DNA of 38,451 nucleotides from a bacterium (GCA_905221065.1 CAJNBS010000018.1:1-38451), one strand, 5' to 3'; counted from the stretch's first letter, positions 23,927 to 33,543 are shown. Translations and numbers: made by a program. The notes: generated by a model from the letters alone, not told the origin.

Positions 23927-25030
23927 TTATTCGCTTTTTACTCGTTTGACATAGTTCTCAATTGGGTAGTTTACTGGGTCCAAGGTCAACTCCTTATCTT
24001 GGATCAGTTGGGCTAAATGGTAACCGATGATAGGACCCGTTGTGAGGCCTGATGAACCTAGGCCACTGGCCGCATAGACACCTGCTAAGCCGGGTACTTG
24101 CCCAATGAAAGGTGAAAAATCACTTGTATAGGCACGGATTCCCACGCGTTCACCCGATGATTTCGCTCCTGCCAAGGCTGGGTAGTAAGGCAAGGCTGCC
24201 TCCTCCATTTGCTGGAGCAAGGTTTCATCTACCGTCAAATCAAATCCCATATCATTTTCATGGGTAGCACCTAGGGACAATTTCCCACCTGCAAAAGGAA
24301 TCAAATCCCACTCCCCCTCGGGCATAACAACAGGGTAGGATTCCAGGTCTTGAACTAGTTGATAGTCTCGTAATTGCCCTTTTTGTGGACGAACATCCAC
24401 TTCATATCCTAAAGGCTCTAACAGGTGTCCCAACCAAGCTCCCGTCGCCAAAACAACCTGCTCAAACACCTCTTCACCAATCTGGTAACCTGACGCTAAA
24501 GGTGTCAGACTCACTTTTTCTTTGACCAGCGTGACTTGACTGGCTTCCAGCAAACGAGTTACTAAAAGTTGGCCATCTACTCTCGCTCCACCAGAAGCAT
24601 AGAGCAGGCTGTCGAAACCCTGCAAACCAGGAAAGAACTCACTAGCTGAGGCTTGATCAAGAATTGCTAACTGCCCTATCAAGGGAGACTCTTCTCTGCG
24701 CTGGAGGGCTAGGTCATAGAGTTCTTCTAACTTGGATTCATCCTTTTTCAAGAGGAAGACTCCCGAACGCTGGTAAAAGTCGATTTCCTGACCTGACTTC
24801 TCTAAATCAGCCAACAAATTCACATAAAAGTCAGCTCCCAAGCGAGCCATCTTGTACCAGGCTTTATTACGGCGTTTTGAAAACCAAGGACTAATAATTC
24901 CTGCTGCGGCCTTGGTAGCCTGACCTTGTCCATGGTCAAAAACGGTCACCTCTAGGTCACTTTCTTTCGAGAGGTAGTAGGCAGCTGTTGCCCCCACAAT
25001 TCCTGCTCCGATAATGGCTACTTTTTTCAT
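23927..25030 (-). CDS. FAD-dependent D-amino-acid-type oxidoreductase (DAO family)
   Basis: 367 residues from ATG 25030; a GTG at 25039 is nine bases upstream but too close to AGAAAG. Rossmann FAD site VAIIGAGIVGATAAYYL, a second conserved block GFDSLLYASGGARVDGQLLV near the middle, and a C-terminal GVYAASGLGSSGLTTGPIIGYHLA that closes the FAD site, as in the DadA/glycine oxidase group. It oxidises an amine or imino acid; the substrate is unknown. It follows Nif3 by 16 bases in the trmK operon. No clear terminator stands before galE. Confidence 0.88.
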   Translation of the reverse strand: MKKVAIIGAGIVGATAAYYLSKESDLEVTVFDHGQGQATKAAAGIISPWFSKRRNKAWYKMARLGADFYVNLLADLEKSGQEIDFYQRSGVFLLKKDESKLEELYDLALQRREESPLIGQLAILDQASASEFFPGLQGFDSLLYASGGARVDGQLLVTRLLEASQVTLVKEKVSLTPLASGYQIGEEVFEQVVLATGAWLGHLLEPLGYEVDVRPQKGQLRDYQLVQDLESYPVVMPEGEWDLIPFAGGKLSLGATHENDMGFDLTVDETLLQQMEEAALPYYPALAGAKSSGERVGIRAYTSDFSPFIGQVPGLAGVYAASGLGSSGLTTGPIIGYHLAQLIQDKELTLDPVNYPIENYVKRVKSE

Positions 25031-25046
25031 TATTTTCACTTTCTAA

Positions 25047-25844
25047 CTAGATATGGTGGAAAGGATTGGTCGATGCTTGACTAGGCAAGATATCAATATC
25101 CCAGCTCTTCTCTTCCTTCCATTGATTAAGAAGATCTGCGATTTTTTCCACAAAAAGCACTTCAATATAGTGACCTGGATCCAGTGCCAACAAGCCATCA
25201 GACAGTATATCCTGGGCAGTGTGGTAGTAGATGTCACCAGTGATATAGACTTCTGCCCCTTTTTCTAAAGCATCCTTATAGAAAGACTGCCCGCTACCAC
25301 CACAGATGGCCACTCTTGAAATCGGCTTCTGCAAGTCATTCTCTTGATAATGCACCAATCGAAGGCTATCTAAACCAAATACTTGCTTGACATGTTGGGC
25401 TAATTCCCCAAATGTCTGAGGCTGAATATTCCCAATGCGACCAATTCCACGTTCAGGACCTGTCTCCTGTAGATAAGTTGTCTCCTCGATTCCTAGCATC
25501 TGACAGAACCAGTCATTGAGACCATTTTCAACGATGTCAATATTGGTATGGCTGACATAAACTGCGATGTCATACTTGATGAGATCAATGTAAATCTGAT
25601 TTTGTGGACGGCTAGCTACCAAATCCTTGATGGGACGGAAAATCGGAGCGTGCTTGACGATAATCAAATTCACACCCTTTTCAATAGCTTCAGCCACCGT
25701 TTCTTCACGAATATCGAGAGCAACCATGACCCTTTGGATATCCTTGTCTAAAGTGCCAATTTGCAGGCCACGACTGTCTCCCTCCATGGAAAATTCCTGA
25801 GGGCAAAAGGCTTCATATGCGTTAATTACTTCACTTGCTAGCAT
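25047..25844 (-). CDS. Nif3-like dinuclear metal centre protein
   Basis: 265 residues, the short form without the middle PII-like insert. [17 protein letters not shown] has KHAP where many relatives have [20 protein letters not shown] follows, and near the C-terminus [31 protein letters not shown], which supplies the remaining metal ligands. The family is often called GTP cyclohydrolase 1 type 2 homolog, with no firm function. The start overlaps the end of trmK by 14 bases; this pair is conserved in Firmicutes. Confidence 0.93.
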   Translation of the reverse strand: MLASEVINAYEAFCPQEFSMEGDSRGLQIGTLDKDIQRVMVALDIREETVAEAIEKGVNLIIVKHAPIFRPIKDLVASRPQNQIYIDLIKYDIAVYVSHTNIDIVENGLNDWFCQMLGIEETTYLQETGPERGIGRIGNIQPQTFGELAQHVKQVFGLDSLRLVHYQENDLQKPISRVAICGGSGQSFYKDALEKGAEVYITGDIYYHTAQDILSDGLLALDPGHYIEVLFVEKIADLLNQWKEEKSWDIDILPSQASTNPFHHI

Positions 25845-26508
25845 GGAGAACCTCCTTGATGGCTTGAATTTTATCTACTAGAACTTGACGTTCCTCCAGA
25901 TTTTTTTCTGGGATTTGTCCGAGGGCAAACTCTAGCTTAACAGCTTCTTTTTGCCATTTTTGGACAAAGACTGGACTGACCTCTTTGGACAAGAAAGGTC
26001 CAAAGCGAACATCACTGGCAGATAACTTCATTTGTCCTGCTTCCACCACCAAAATCTCGTAAAACTTTCCAGTTTCTTCTAAGATGCTTTCAGCTACAAT
26101 CTGAAATCCGTTCTCTTGTAACCAGATACGCAAGTCGTCTTCACGATTATTGGGTTGGAGGATAAATCGTTCTACATTAGCTAACTTGTCCAAGCCTTCT
26201 TCTAAAATCCTAGCAATCAAACGACCACCCATACCAGCAATGGTGATGACCGATACCTGATCTGCCTCTTCAAAGGCCGCCAGGCCATTGGCTAAACGAA
26301 CTTGGATTTTCTCCTTTAGGCCGTGCGCCTCAACATTTTTAACCGCAGATTGGTAAGGACCTTCCACCACCTCCCCTGCAATAGCACTTTTGATTTGGCC
26401 TCTCTCAACCAACTCAATTGGCAGATAAGCATGGTCACTACCCACATCTAGTAAAATGGCCCATTGTGGCACAAAAGAAGCCACCAATTCTAATCTCTTT
26501 GAAATCAT
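25831..26508 (-). CDS. trmK: tRNA (adenine22-N1)-methyltransferase TrmK
   Basis: 225 residues. It methylates N1 of A22 in tRNA. The SAM site [15 protein letters not shown] lies near residue 20, then [17 protein letters not shown] (about 82-98), and the [15 protein letters not shown] block. AAAGTGAGAG near the ATG is a weak ribosome binding site. First gene of trmK-nif3-DAO, driven by an extended -10 promoter. Confidence 0.93.
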   Translation of the reverse strand: MISKRLELVASFVPQWAILLDVGSDHAYLPIELVERGQIKSAIAGEVVEGPYQSAVKNVEAHGLKEKIQVRLANGLAAFEEADQVSVITIAGMGGRLIARILEEGLDKLANVERFILQPNNREDDLRIWLQENGFQIVAESILEETGKFYEILVVEAGQMKLSASDVRFGPFLSKEVSPVFVQKWQKEAVKLEFALGQIPEKNLEERQVLVDKIQAIKEVLHASK

Positions 26509-26541
26509 CTTCTCTCACTTTCCAAAACTCTATTACCTCTT

Positions 26542-26550
26542 ATTATACCA
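26542..26550 (-). promoter_or_regulatory. trmK extended -10 promoter
   Basis: Minus strand TGG-TATAAT (-10 at 26542-26547), with no convincing -35. Confidence 0.65.
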
Positions 26551-26576
26551 CATTTCAGCTAGCAATCTTGCACCTA

Positions 26577-26603
26577 AAAAAACCGCAATCCACAGATTGC
26601 AGC
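26577..26603 (-). terminator. Terminator of the P-type ATPase gene
   Basis: GCAATC TGTG GATTGC with flanking pairs, then a seven-base T run on the minus strand. Confidence 0.85.
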
Positions 26604-26609
26604 CTTTCT

Positions 26610-28946
26610 TTATTTTCTGGCTTGATAGCGACTGGTTATAATGAAAATCACTATAAAGACCAACATCATGACACCATAAACAGGTAATGTTTGTCCTGTT
26701 AATGTCGAAATTTCAAGCAGTTTTTGAATCCTTGGGAAGAGAGCTGTAGCTAGGAAGCCACCTACTGACCAGACAATCAAGAGGACACGCCATAGGGTAA
26801 ATGGCATGCAGGCTCTAAATACGGATAAGAAACCGATAGACCCAAGTAGATAATAGAGGAGGGTTGAGATTTCTATCTCAGACCAGCCCTGACTACTTCC
26901 AAATAGTTTCACAAAAAGAACGCTGAAGACGACCATGAGAGCGCTTGGCAGGGCACGAAGCATGGACCTTCTGAGGAAGTTTGGCTCGACAGGCTTGATA
27001 TTTCGCTCAAAAGTCAGAACGAATGGTGGGAAACCTTCCACAAACTGGTCAATCATGGTAATCTGGATCGGAATGAAGGGGAAAATCAAAATCCACTCTG
27101 ACCGCCCTAGAAGAGCACTGGCAATACAAATCACCGCGAGCAAGAAAGAATAGATGGTCTTGATCAAGAAAATCGGTGCAATGTGGGCGATGTTATTGAC
27201 CACACGACGACCTTCAAAGAGAATCTCAGGAACATCATTAAAGTCTGAGTTCAAAAGAACCAAATTGGCAATCTGACGAGTCGCAGGATCTCCCTCAGCC
27301 ATCACAATAGAACAATCCGCCTCACGAAGAGCCAGGATATCATTGACTCCGTCCCCTGTCATAGCCGTTGTATGACCCGCTTTTTTCAGCGTTTGGATGA
27401 TGAGTTTCTTTTGATGAGGGGAAACACGTCCGAAAATGGCTGTTTCCTCCGCCATAGCAACCAATTCCTCATCCGTGATTTTCGAGCAATCTACATAGCT
27501 GTGGTAGTCCGCAAAACCAGCCTTCTGAGCAATACTGGAAACTGTAACTGGATTGTCCCCAGATATAATCTTAAGGCCTACTTCCTGTGAACGGAGATAG
27601 TCCAGCGTCTCTGCTGCTCCTTCTCGAATGGGGTCCAAGATTTCCAGCAAGGCCAGAGCCTGAATATCAGAAGGTTTCTGTGGTTTGTGATGGTCTAATT
27701 TCTCCTGACTGAGAGCTAAGACCAAGACACGTGACCCTCTCTCCAATGCCTGTCTAGCTTCTGGGACTTCAGAGTCCAACAACATCTCCGGTGCGCCTAA
27801 GAAAACTGTTCCCAAACTCTCTAACTCCATAGCTCCCCACTTTCGGTCGCTTGAGAAGGGAAGATTGGAGAGCATAGAATAGGCAACCTGACCTTGGAAA
27901 CGCTGGCGAATAGCTTGAGCTGTTGGATTCTTATCCTCACTATGGGCCATATAGCTGGCCAAGATGCTAGCAAGCGCTGACTCTCCATACTCTTCGGTCA
28001 AAGGAAGAACGGCCTCCACCTGCATCTTTCCTTGAGTGATGGTACCCGTCTTATCCAAACAGAGCATATCCACGCGCGCCAAGGTCTCAACAGAGTACAT
28101 CTCCTGCACCAAGACCTTTTTCAAGCCCAGCTTAATAACCGCAGTCAAGAGCGAAGTGATGGTCAAAAGGGCAATTCCCTTAGGCAACATTCCCAAAAGG
28201 GCTGTCGACGAATTTACAACGGATGACTTGAGAGGTAGACCTTTTAAAAGCAAGGCTTCTAGCAAGAGAGCCAAACCAAAGGGAATGATAATCTTCCCAG
28301 TAAAACCAGCTAACCTGTCCAGCGATTTCATAATTCGGGAGTTGATGAGTTTCACTGTCTTGGCTTCCAGCATGAGTTTGGCAGCATAATTGTCTGCTCC
28401 GACATGGTGGACTTGAGCCAAAACTGACCCACTGGCTAAGAAACTTCCAGACAAAAGTAAGGCAGCAACTTCCTTTTGCACCAAATCACTCTCACCCGTC
28501 AACATGGCTTCATTGACTTCCGCAAATCCTTCTAAAACCAAGGCATCACTAGGAATCTGCTCCCCAGCAGACAAACGAATGACGTCTCCTAGCACCAATT
28601 CTTCAGGATTGAGGGCAACTTCCTGACCATCACGAATGGTTTTAACCTTTTCCTTGGTCATGAGATTGAGCTTGTCCACCATGTGTTTAGCCCGCAGCTC
28701 GGTCACAATACCAGAAAAGGCGTTAAAGCAGATAACAGCAAAGAAGATCAGATTGCTCCAAGCCTGCACGATGGCAAGTGCCAAAGCAATGGCAAAGTTC
28801 AAAGCATTAAAAAGGGTAAAGACATTTCGTTTAACAATTTGCCAAGTGCTGGTGCTGGCCGATGCGGTAAAATCATTGACCAAGCCCTTAGCCTGTCTTT
28901 CCTTGACTTCTCTTTGGGTTAATCCCATAATCTTGTTTTTATCCAT
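26610..28946 (-). CDS. P-type cation-transporting ATPase (E1-E2, CtpE-like)
   Basis: About 778 residues from MDKNKIMGLTQ; an ATG four codons earlier is also in frame, and no start has a ribosome binding site. Actuator motif TGES, phosphorylation motif CLDKTGTITQG near residue 300, TGDGVNDILALREADCSI hinge motif near 545, and about 10 membrane segments. The ion-binding helix reads LLGMLPKGIALLT instead of the PEGLP of calcium pumps, which is the pattern of the CtpE-like group. It lacks heavy-metal CxxC domains. The ion is not certain; calcium or manganese export is possible. Its transcript may be leaderless (TATGAT, seven bases, ATG). Confidence 0.88.
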   Translation of the reverse strand: MDKNKIMGLTQREVKERQAKGLVNDFTASASTSTWQIVKRNVFTLFNALNFAIALALAIVQAWSNLIFFAVICFNAFSGIVTELRAKHMVDKLNLMTKEKVKTIRDGQEVALNPEELVLGDVIRLSAGEQIPSDALVLEGFAEVNEAMLTGESDLVQKEVAALLLSGSFLASGSVLAQVHHVGADNYAAKLMLEAKTVKLINSRIMKSLDRLAGFTGKIIIPFGLALLLEALLLKGLPLKSSVVNSSTALLGMLPKGIALLTITSLLTAVIKLGLKKVLVQEMYSVETLARVDMLCLDKTGTITQGKMQVEAVLPLTEEYGESALASILASYMAHSEDKNPTAQAIRQRFQGQVAYSMLSNLPFSSDRKWGAMELESLGTVFLGAPEMLLDSEVPEARQALERGSRVLVLALSQEKLDHHKPQKPSDIQALALLEILDPIREGAAETLDYLRSQEVGLKIISGDNPVTVSSIAQKAGFADYHSYVDCSKITDEELVAMAEETAIFGRVSPHQKKLIIQTLKKAGHTTAMTGDGVNDILALREADCSIVMAEGDPATRQIANLVLLNSDFNDVPEILFEGRRVVNNIAHIAPIFLIKTIYSFLLAVICIASALLGRSEWILIFPFIPIQITMIDQFVEGFPPFVLTFERNIKPVEPNFLRRSMLRALPSALMVVFSVLFVKLFGSSQGWSEIEISTLLYYLLGSIGFLSVFRACMPFTLWRVLLIVWSVGGFLATALFPRIQKLLEISTLTGQTLPVYGVMMLVFIVIFIITSRYQARK

Positions 28947-29020
28947 AAATTCTATCATATCATTTTTTTTAACATAATTCTAATCTCATCCCAAATATGC
29001 ACCTAGTCAAGGGAAAAAGT

Positions 29021-29049
29021 TTGCCAGCCCTCCTTTGATAAGGTATAAT
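29021..29049 (+). promoter_or_regulatory. Promoter of the PlsC-like acyltransferase gene
   Basis: TTGCCA (29021-29026), 17-base spacer, TATAAT (29044-29049). Confidence 0.85.
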
Positions 29050-29079
29050 ATTAACAAGAAAACAATCGAAGGAGATCGC

Positions 29080-29829
29080 ATGTTTTATACTTATTTACGT
29101 GGATTGGTTGTATTGCTCCTATGGTCCATCAATGGCAATGCCCACTATCATAATACCGATAAAATTCCTAATCAAGATGAAAATTATATCCTGGTTGCGC
29201 CTCACCGCACCTGGTGGGATCCAGTTTATATGGCCTTTGCGACCAAGCCAAAACAGTTCATCTTTATGGCAAAAAAAGAACTCTTTAACAACCGTATCTT
29301 TGGCTGGTGGATTCGTATGTGTGGTGCCTTTCCCATCGACCGTGAAAATCCAAGCGCTTCAGCCATCAAATATCCTATCAATGTCCTCAAAAAAAGTGAC
29401 CGCTCTCTCATCATGTTTCCAAGTGGAAGCCGTCACTCCAACGATGTCAAGGGTGGAGTTGCCTTAATTGCCAAAATGGCCAAGGTCCGTATCATGCCGG
29501 TTACCTACACAGGTCCTATGACTTTGAAGGGTTTGGTTAGCCGTGAACGTGTCGATATGAACTTTGGAAATCCAATCGATATCTCAGACATCAAGAAAAT
29601 GAATAATGAAGGCATTGAAACAGTCGCCAATCGTATCCAAACAGAATTCCAACGCCTGGACCAAGAAACCAAACAATGGCACAATGATAAAAAACCAAAC
29701 CCACTCTGGTGGTTTATCCGCATCCCTGCCCTCATCCTTGCAATTATCCTCGCTATCCTAACCATCATCTTTAGCTTTATCGCAAGCTTCGTCTGGAATC
29801 CAGATAAGAAAAGAGAGGCTCTTGGTTAA
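29080..29829 (+). CDS. PlsC-like lysophospholipid acyltransferase
   Basis: 249 residues from ATG 29080, five bases after AAGGAG; an earlier in-frame ATG at 29035 lies inside the promoter. Catalytic His and Asp are in APHRTWWDP (HxxxxD), with FPSGSRH taking the place of the FPEGTRS glycerol-3-phosphate motif and IMPVTYTGP after it. A C-terminal membrane segment (ALILAIILAILTIIFSFIAS) ends the protein. It probably acylates lysophosphatidate or a related lipid at the membrane. Since a standard plsC may exist elsewhere in the genome, the precise substrate is open. Confidence 0.85.
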   Translation: MFYTYLRGLVVLLLWSINGNAHYHNTDKIPNQDENYILVAPHRTWWDPVYMAFATKPKQFIFMAKKELFNNRIFGWWIRMCGAFPIDRENPSASAIKYPINVLKKSDRSLIMFPSGSRHSNDVKGGVALIAKMAKVRIMPVTYTGPMTLKGLVSRERVDMNFGNPIDISDIKKMNNEGIETVANRIQTEFQRLDQETKQWHNDKKPNPLWWFIRIPALILAIILAILTIIFSFIASFVWNPDKKREALG

Positions 29830-29840
29830 AAAATACAACA

Positions 29841-29869
29841 ATCCCTTGGCAAAAGCCAAGGGATAAATC
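29841..29869. terminator. Bidirectional terminator between acyltransferase and iron operon
   Basis: ATCCCTTGGC AAAA GCCAAGGGAT, a perfect ten-pair stem, between convergent genes with T-rich sequence on the + side. Confidence 0.85.
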
Positions 29870-29871
29870 TT

Positions 29872-30564
29872 TTATTCGATTTTCCATTTTTGGGCCAACC
29901 AGCTGGAAAAAGCTAGGAATCGTTCAGCTACTTGTTCATGGTGTCCATAAGGATCAAAGACAAAATGGCCGTTCGGATAGCATTTCTGAAGACTGGTATG
30001 GATCTGCTCAGCATAGGCTGGTGCTTGAGCCAAGCGATTAGTATGGTGTGCTCCTTCTGTTTGACCATTCTGTAAATACAGCAAACAGTCCAAATTTTTC
30101 ACCTTTTCTTCCCTACAATAAGTCACAAAATCAGGATACCAAAAGGAACCGCAGATTGAAAAGACACAGGAAATCTTGTCAAAGCTGAAAAGACTGTAGA
30201 CTGCCGCCAAACCACCTAGTGAATACCCTCCATAAGCAAGGCGAGTTTCGTCCAGGCGATAAAGCGACTGCAGCTTGTCTAAAAGACCTCCAAATAAATA
30301 ATCATGATAGACATTTGCCTGACCGCCAAAATCTGGAGCCCCATCTCTCAGAGCAGCTGCTTTCCAAGGAGTGTAGTCATCTAGGCGATTTTTAGAGGTC
30401 AAGCCCACTAAAATCACAGATTCTGAAAGTGAAGCTAGGAAATCCAAGTTCCCATCATTCAAGAGAATCGCTGGATAGATTTGATTGGGATCATAGGTTG
30501 AAGGTAGGCTGACCTTGACTTGGATTCCTTCCCAATCAAACTCATTATTTATTGATAAAGTCAT
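29872..30564 (-). CDS. Serine esterase of the IroE/Fes type (candidate siderophore hydrolase)
   Basis: 230 residues from ATG 30564. Alpha/beta hydrolase of the esterase D family: nucleophile Ser in YGGYSLGGLAAVY, and a late His in DPYGHHEQVAERF as the likely catalytic base. No signal peptide, so it is cytoplasmic. It overlaps the end of the siderophore-binding protein gene by 20 bases and is last in the iron operon, so cutting an imported ferric siderophore to free iron is the natural role. That is inferred from context; the sequence alone says esterase. Confidence 0.82.
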   Translation of the reverse strand: MTLSINNEFDWEGIQVKVSLPSTYDPNQIYPAILLNDGNLDFLASLSESVILVGLTSKNRLDDYTPWKAAALRDGAPDFGGQANVYHDYLFGGLLDKLQSLYRLDETRLAYGGYSLGGLAAVYSLFSFDKISCVFSICGSFWYPDFVTYCREEKVKNLDCLLYLQNGQTEGAHHTNRLAQAPAYAEQIHTSLQKCYPNGHFVFDPYGHHEQVAERFLAFSSWLAQKWKIE

Positions 30565-31555
30565 TGATTTTCTCAAGGGAATCAATCACTGCTGGACCAT
30601 AATCCATCAACTCATCGTAAGAAATGGTCATGATTTTTTGATTCTTAATAGCAGGAACACCTTCCAAAACAGCATTTGCCTTCATCAACTCTACTGCGTT
30701 GGCATCCAATTTTTTATTGCGGTCGCTGGTTACATAGATAATCAACTCAGGATCCATTGACACGAGATTTTCCAAGGTCAAGCCTGATGTCCCCGTAGCA
30801 ACGTTGGTATAACCAAGTTGATTGAGAAGGCTCTCTTGCAAAGCAGACTTGTAAGCGCCGAAGGTTTGATCATTATAAGCAACCATAATCAAAGCCTTTT
30901 TCTTTTCACCTTGGCTTGTTGGATTTGCTTTCTTAACAGCGTCAATTTTAGCTTGTAATTGGGCTGCGTATTCATTAGCCTTGTCCTGAACATTAAAAAT
31001 CATTCCAAGATTTTTAACATCTTCTACGATATTCCCCAAATCTTGCTGAATTGTTGAGAGAGAAGCTTTTTGCGTATAAACTGGGATTTTATTTTCATTC
31101 CAAGTGCTAACTGTTCCCAAGGACTTTTCAGAAAACATCATGTTTCGACCCATCACAGCGTCTGGCTCATAAGAAAGTACTGTCTCTTGTGAGACTGTTT
31201 TTTTATCCCCAATTTGAGGAATAGTCGCAATCGCGTCCTTGTATTTGTCCGTCACAGCATTGTCAGGGTTGAGCATGCCAGCAATTTTATCTTTCAAACC
31301 TAGTTCCAATAAGATTTCAGTGGTTGAAAGATTGTTGGTGATCACTTTTTCAGGTGCCTTATCAAAAACTTGTTCGACTTCATTTCCCTTAACATCATAG
31401 GTTTTGATCGTTAACGGATAAGTCGTCTCTGTGCTGGCCTTTTGACTTGTTTCTGTGCTAGATTGTGTGGTAGCTTTTTCTGTAGTAGTATTGCCACAAG
31501 CTGCCATGGTTAAGGTAGCTACTGTTACCAGTAAAATACTTAGTGTTTTTTTCAT
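30545..31555 (-). CDS. Iron-siderophore ABC transporter substrate-binding lipoprotein
   Basis: 336 residues. Lipoprotein signal with the lipobox TMAAC (lipidated Cys20), then a Ser/Thr-rich tether. FecB/FhuD-type periplasmic-binding domain: VITNNLSTTEILLELGL, SYEPDAVMGRN, LENLVSMDPELIIYVTSDR. It binds a ferric siderophore, or perhaps heme, on the outer face of the membrane and docks on the permease dimer. Third gene of the operon, 19 bases after the ATPase gene; AAAGGAAAA precedes the ATG. Confidence 0.92.
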   Translation of the reverse strand: MKKTLSILLVTVATLTMAACGNTTTEKATTQSSTETSQKASTETTYPLTIKTYDVKGNEVEQVFDKAPEKVITNNLSTTEILLELGLKDKIAGMLNPDNAVTDKYKDAIATIPQIGDKKTVSQETVLSYEPDAVMGRNMMFSEKSLGTVSTWNENKIPVYTQKASLSTIQQDLGNIVEDVKNLGMIFNVQDKANEYAAQLQAKIDAVKKANPTSQGEKKKALIMVAYNDQTFGAYKSALQESLLNQLGYTNVATGTSGLTLENLVSMDPELIIYVTSDRNKKLDANAVELMKANAVLEGVPAIKNQKIMTISYDELMDYGPAVIDSLEKINDFINK

Positions 31556-31574
31556 CTTGTTTTCCTTTTCATTC

Positions 31575-32330
31575 TTATAAATAGTGAATCATGGCTTGCT
31601 GATCCTCGGTCCAAGTAACCTGACTTTGAACACCGTATACAGTTTGCAATGACTCAGGGGTGATGGTCTCCTTTGGAGTCCCTTGGTAAAGGATTTCCCC
31701 CTCTTTCATCAGATAGAGATAATCCGAATAGCGACAAGCAAGTTGAATATCATGCAGGACAGCTAGAACATTGATCTTGAGCTCCTTCACAATGGCCAAC
31801 AAGTCTAGCTGATACTTGATATCCAAGTGATTGGTAGGTTCATCCAGGAGCAAGAGAGTCGGTTCTTGCGCCAAGGCGCGGGCTAATAAGACTCGCTGCT
31901 TCTCTCCCCCTGACAGGGACGAATAGAGACGAGTTTTCTTCTCAAGCATATCCACCTTGACGAGAGCATCTTGAACGAGGGCATAATCCCTTTCCTTTTC
32001 CTTCTGTAGAAAAGAGAGATGGGGCGTTCTTCCTAGCAAGACGATTTCCTCAACTGTACAATCAAACTGCAATTGATTAAACTGGGTTACAACTGCCATT
32101 TGCTTGGCGGTTTCTTTTAGTGACCAATGCTCCAGTGGCTTTCCATCTAGGCTTATCAAGCCTTTGTCTGCCTTTTCCTGACGATAGAGGAGTTTAAGCA
32201 GGCTGGTTTTCCCACTTCCATTTGGTCCTAGTATCGTGTGAAATTGATGCCCCTCAACCTTAAGAGAGACTCCTTTGAGGATTTTTTTCTCTCCTAGTCC
32301 AAAATGGATATCCTTACAAATCAAGTCCAT
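31575..32330 (-). CDS. Iron-siderophore ABC transporter ATP-binding protein
   Basis: 251 residues, FecE/BtuD type. Walker A GPNGSGKTS (about 35-43), signature LSGGEKQRVLLARAL, Walker B LLLLDEPTNHLD, then the H-loop AVLHDIQLA. It begins one base after the permease stop codon and is translated with it. As a homodimer it powers the importer. Confidence 0.95.
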   Translation of the reverse strand: MDLICKDIHFGLGEKKILKGVSLKVEGHQFHTILGPNGSGKTSLLKLLYRQEKADKGLISLDGKPLEHWSLKETAKQMAVVTQFNQLQFDCTVEEIVLLGRTPHLSFLQKEKERDYALVQDALVKVDMLEKKTRLYSSLSGGEKQRVLLARALAQEPTLLLLDEPTNHLDIKYQLDLLAIVKELKINVLAVLHDIQLACRYSDYLYLMKEGEILYQGTPKETITPESLQTVYGVQSQVTWTEDQQAMIHYL

Positions 32331-32331
32331 G

Positions 32332-33378
32332 TCAGACCCTCACCTCCCTTCGCCTACCTCCAACAATGTAGATAAAGAAGGGAGCACCTACTAAGGCTGT
32401 GAAAATACCAATAGGAAGCTCTGCGTTTGGAATGATGATACGAGAGAGTACGTCTGCCCAAATGACAAAGAAGGCACCCAGCAAAGTTGCAACAGGAAAA
32501 AGCCTCTTGTAATTCGTTCCTACTAACCCTCGAGCTAAGTGAGGAGTAATCAGACCAACAAATCCAATAATCCCACAGGTTGCCACTAAGACTGCTGTCA
32601 GCACAGCTACCATTGTCACATAAAGATACCAATAGAAGCGCAAGGGAATCCCCAAAGTTAAAGCAGCCTCATCTCCCATCATCATCGCATTGAAAACACG
32701 ATACTGAGTAGAGAAAAATAGAAAAGCCATTCCTACTACTATAGTTGGCAGAGCCAAGTCTGCCCAGGTAGTCCCGGCAAGCGAACCCATAGTCCAAAAC
32801 TTAATGGTCATCACACTGTCAGCATTAGCGCCAACAGAGATAATAAAATTGGAAAATGCCAGAAAAAGAGCATTGACCACCGTTCCTGATAAGATCAGAC
32901 TAGAAGTCGTCATCCTTCCCTGCATAGAGGCAATGATGAGGACAGCAATGGTTGCCAAAATAGCGCCAAGAAAAGCGCCAAGGCTAATCATCACTTTTAA
33001 ACCAAGAATGATGCTCAAGGTTGCCCCTAGAGTTGCACCCGCAGAGATGCCTAAGACATAGGGCTCAGCGATGGGATTGTTCACTGTAGACTGCATCACG
33101 CTACCACACATAGAAAGGCCTGCTCCTACTATCAGACCCAGCAACACTCGAGGGAATCTCATGTTCCATACAATGGCAAGAGTAGACTTTGACACCTCTC
33201 CTATCTCAAGAGGAAACCCCAACCTGCTCAAAATAATCCGATAGGTATCGCCTAGATGAATCTCAACGGATCCCATTGAAACTGCTAGAAAGAGGGAAAT
33301 TCCTAAAACAGCTAGCAAAATACCTAAAAGCAATACAAATTTCAGGTCCTGTCGGCTTCCAGAAAATTTGGAAAGCAT
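32332..33378 (-). CDS. Iron-siderophore ABC transporter permease (FecCD/BtuC family)
   Basis: 348 residues with about ten membrane segments. Family signatures: PRVLLGLIVGAGLSMCGSVMQ, NNPIAEPYVLGISAGATLGA and CGIIGFVGLITPHLARGLVG, the last being the loop that couples to the ATPase. Only one permease gene is present, so the transporter should hold two identical permease subunits, as in BtuC2D2, unlike Fat/Piu systems with two different ones. AAAGGAGG five bases before the ATG fixes the start. First gene of the operon. Confidence 0.94.
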   Translation of the reverse strand: MLSKFSGSRQDLKFVLLLGILLAVLGISLFLAVSMGSVEIHLGDTYRIILSRLGFPLEIGEVSKSTLAIVWNMRFPRVLLGLIVGAGLSMCGSVMQSTVNNPIAEPYVLGISAGATLGATLSIILGLKVMISLGAFLGAILATIAVLIIASMQGRMTTSSLILSGTVVNALFLAFSNFIISVGANADSVMTIKFWTMGSLAGTTWADLALPTIVVGMAFLFFSTQYRVFNAMMMGDEAALTLGIPLRFYWYLYVTMVAVLTAVLVATCGIIGFVGLITPHLARGLVGTNYKRLFPVATLLGAFFVIWADVLSRIIIPNAELPIGIFTALVGAPFFIYIVGGRRREVRV

Positions 33379-33403
33379 GCAAACCTCCTTTGATAGAATA
33401 TTA

Positions 33404-33418
33404 AAAATTTAGAAAATT
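33404..33418 (-). promoter_or_regulatory. CodY-like box in the iron operon leader
   Basis: AATTTTCTAAATTTT matches AATTTTCWGAAAATT at 12 of 15 positions. It begins a few bases after the expected transcription start, a position where a bound repressor blocks polymerase. Confidence 0.4.
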
Positions 33419-33427
33419 CTCATGAAA

Positions 33428-33456
33428 AGTATACCATATTTTCAACAATGGAACAA
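33428..33456 (-). promoter_or_regulatory. Iron operon promoter
   Basis: Minus strand TTGTTC (33451-33456), 17-base spacer ending TGG, TATACT (33428-33433), so an extended -10 as well. Confidence 0.75.
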
Positions 33457-33543
33457 GATGAGAAAAATGAATATAGTTGGTCTTACAGTGCTAATAATCG
33501 TAACCGAAGATTATACTTGAGTATATCGAGGAGGTAACAACAT

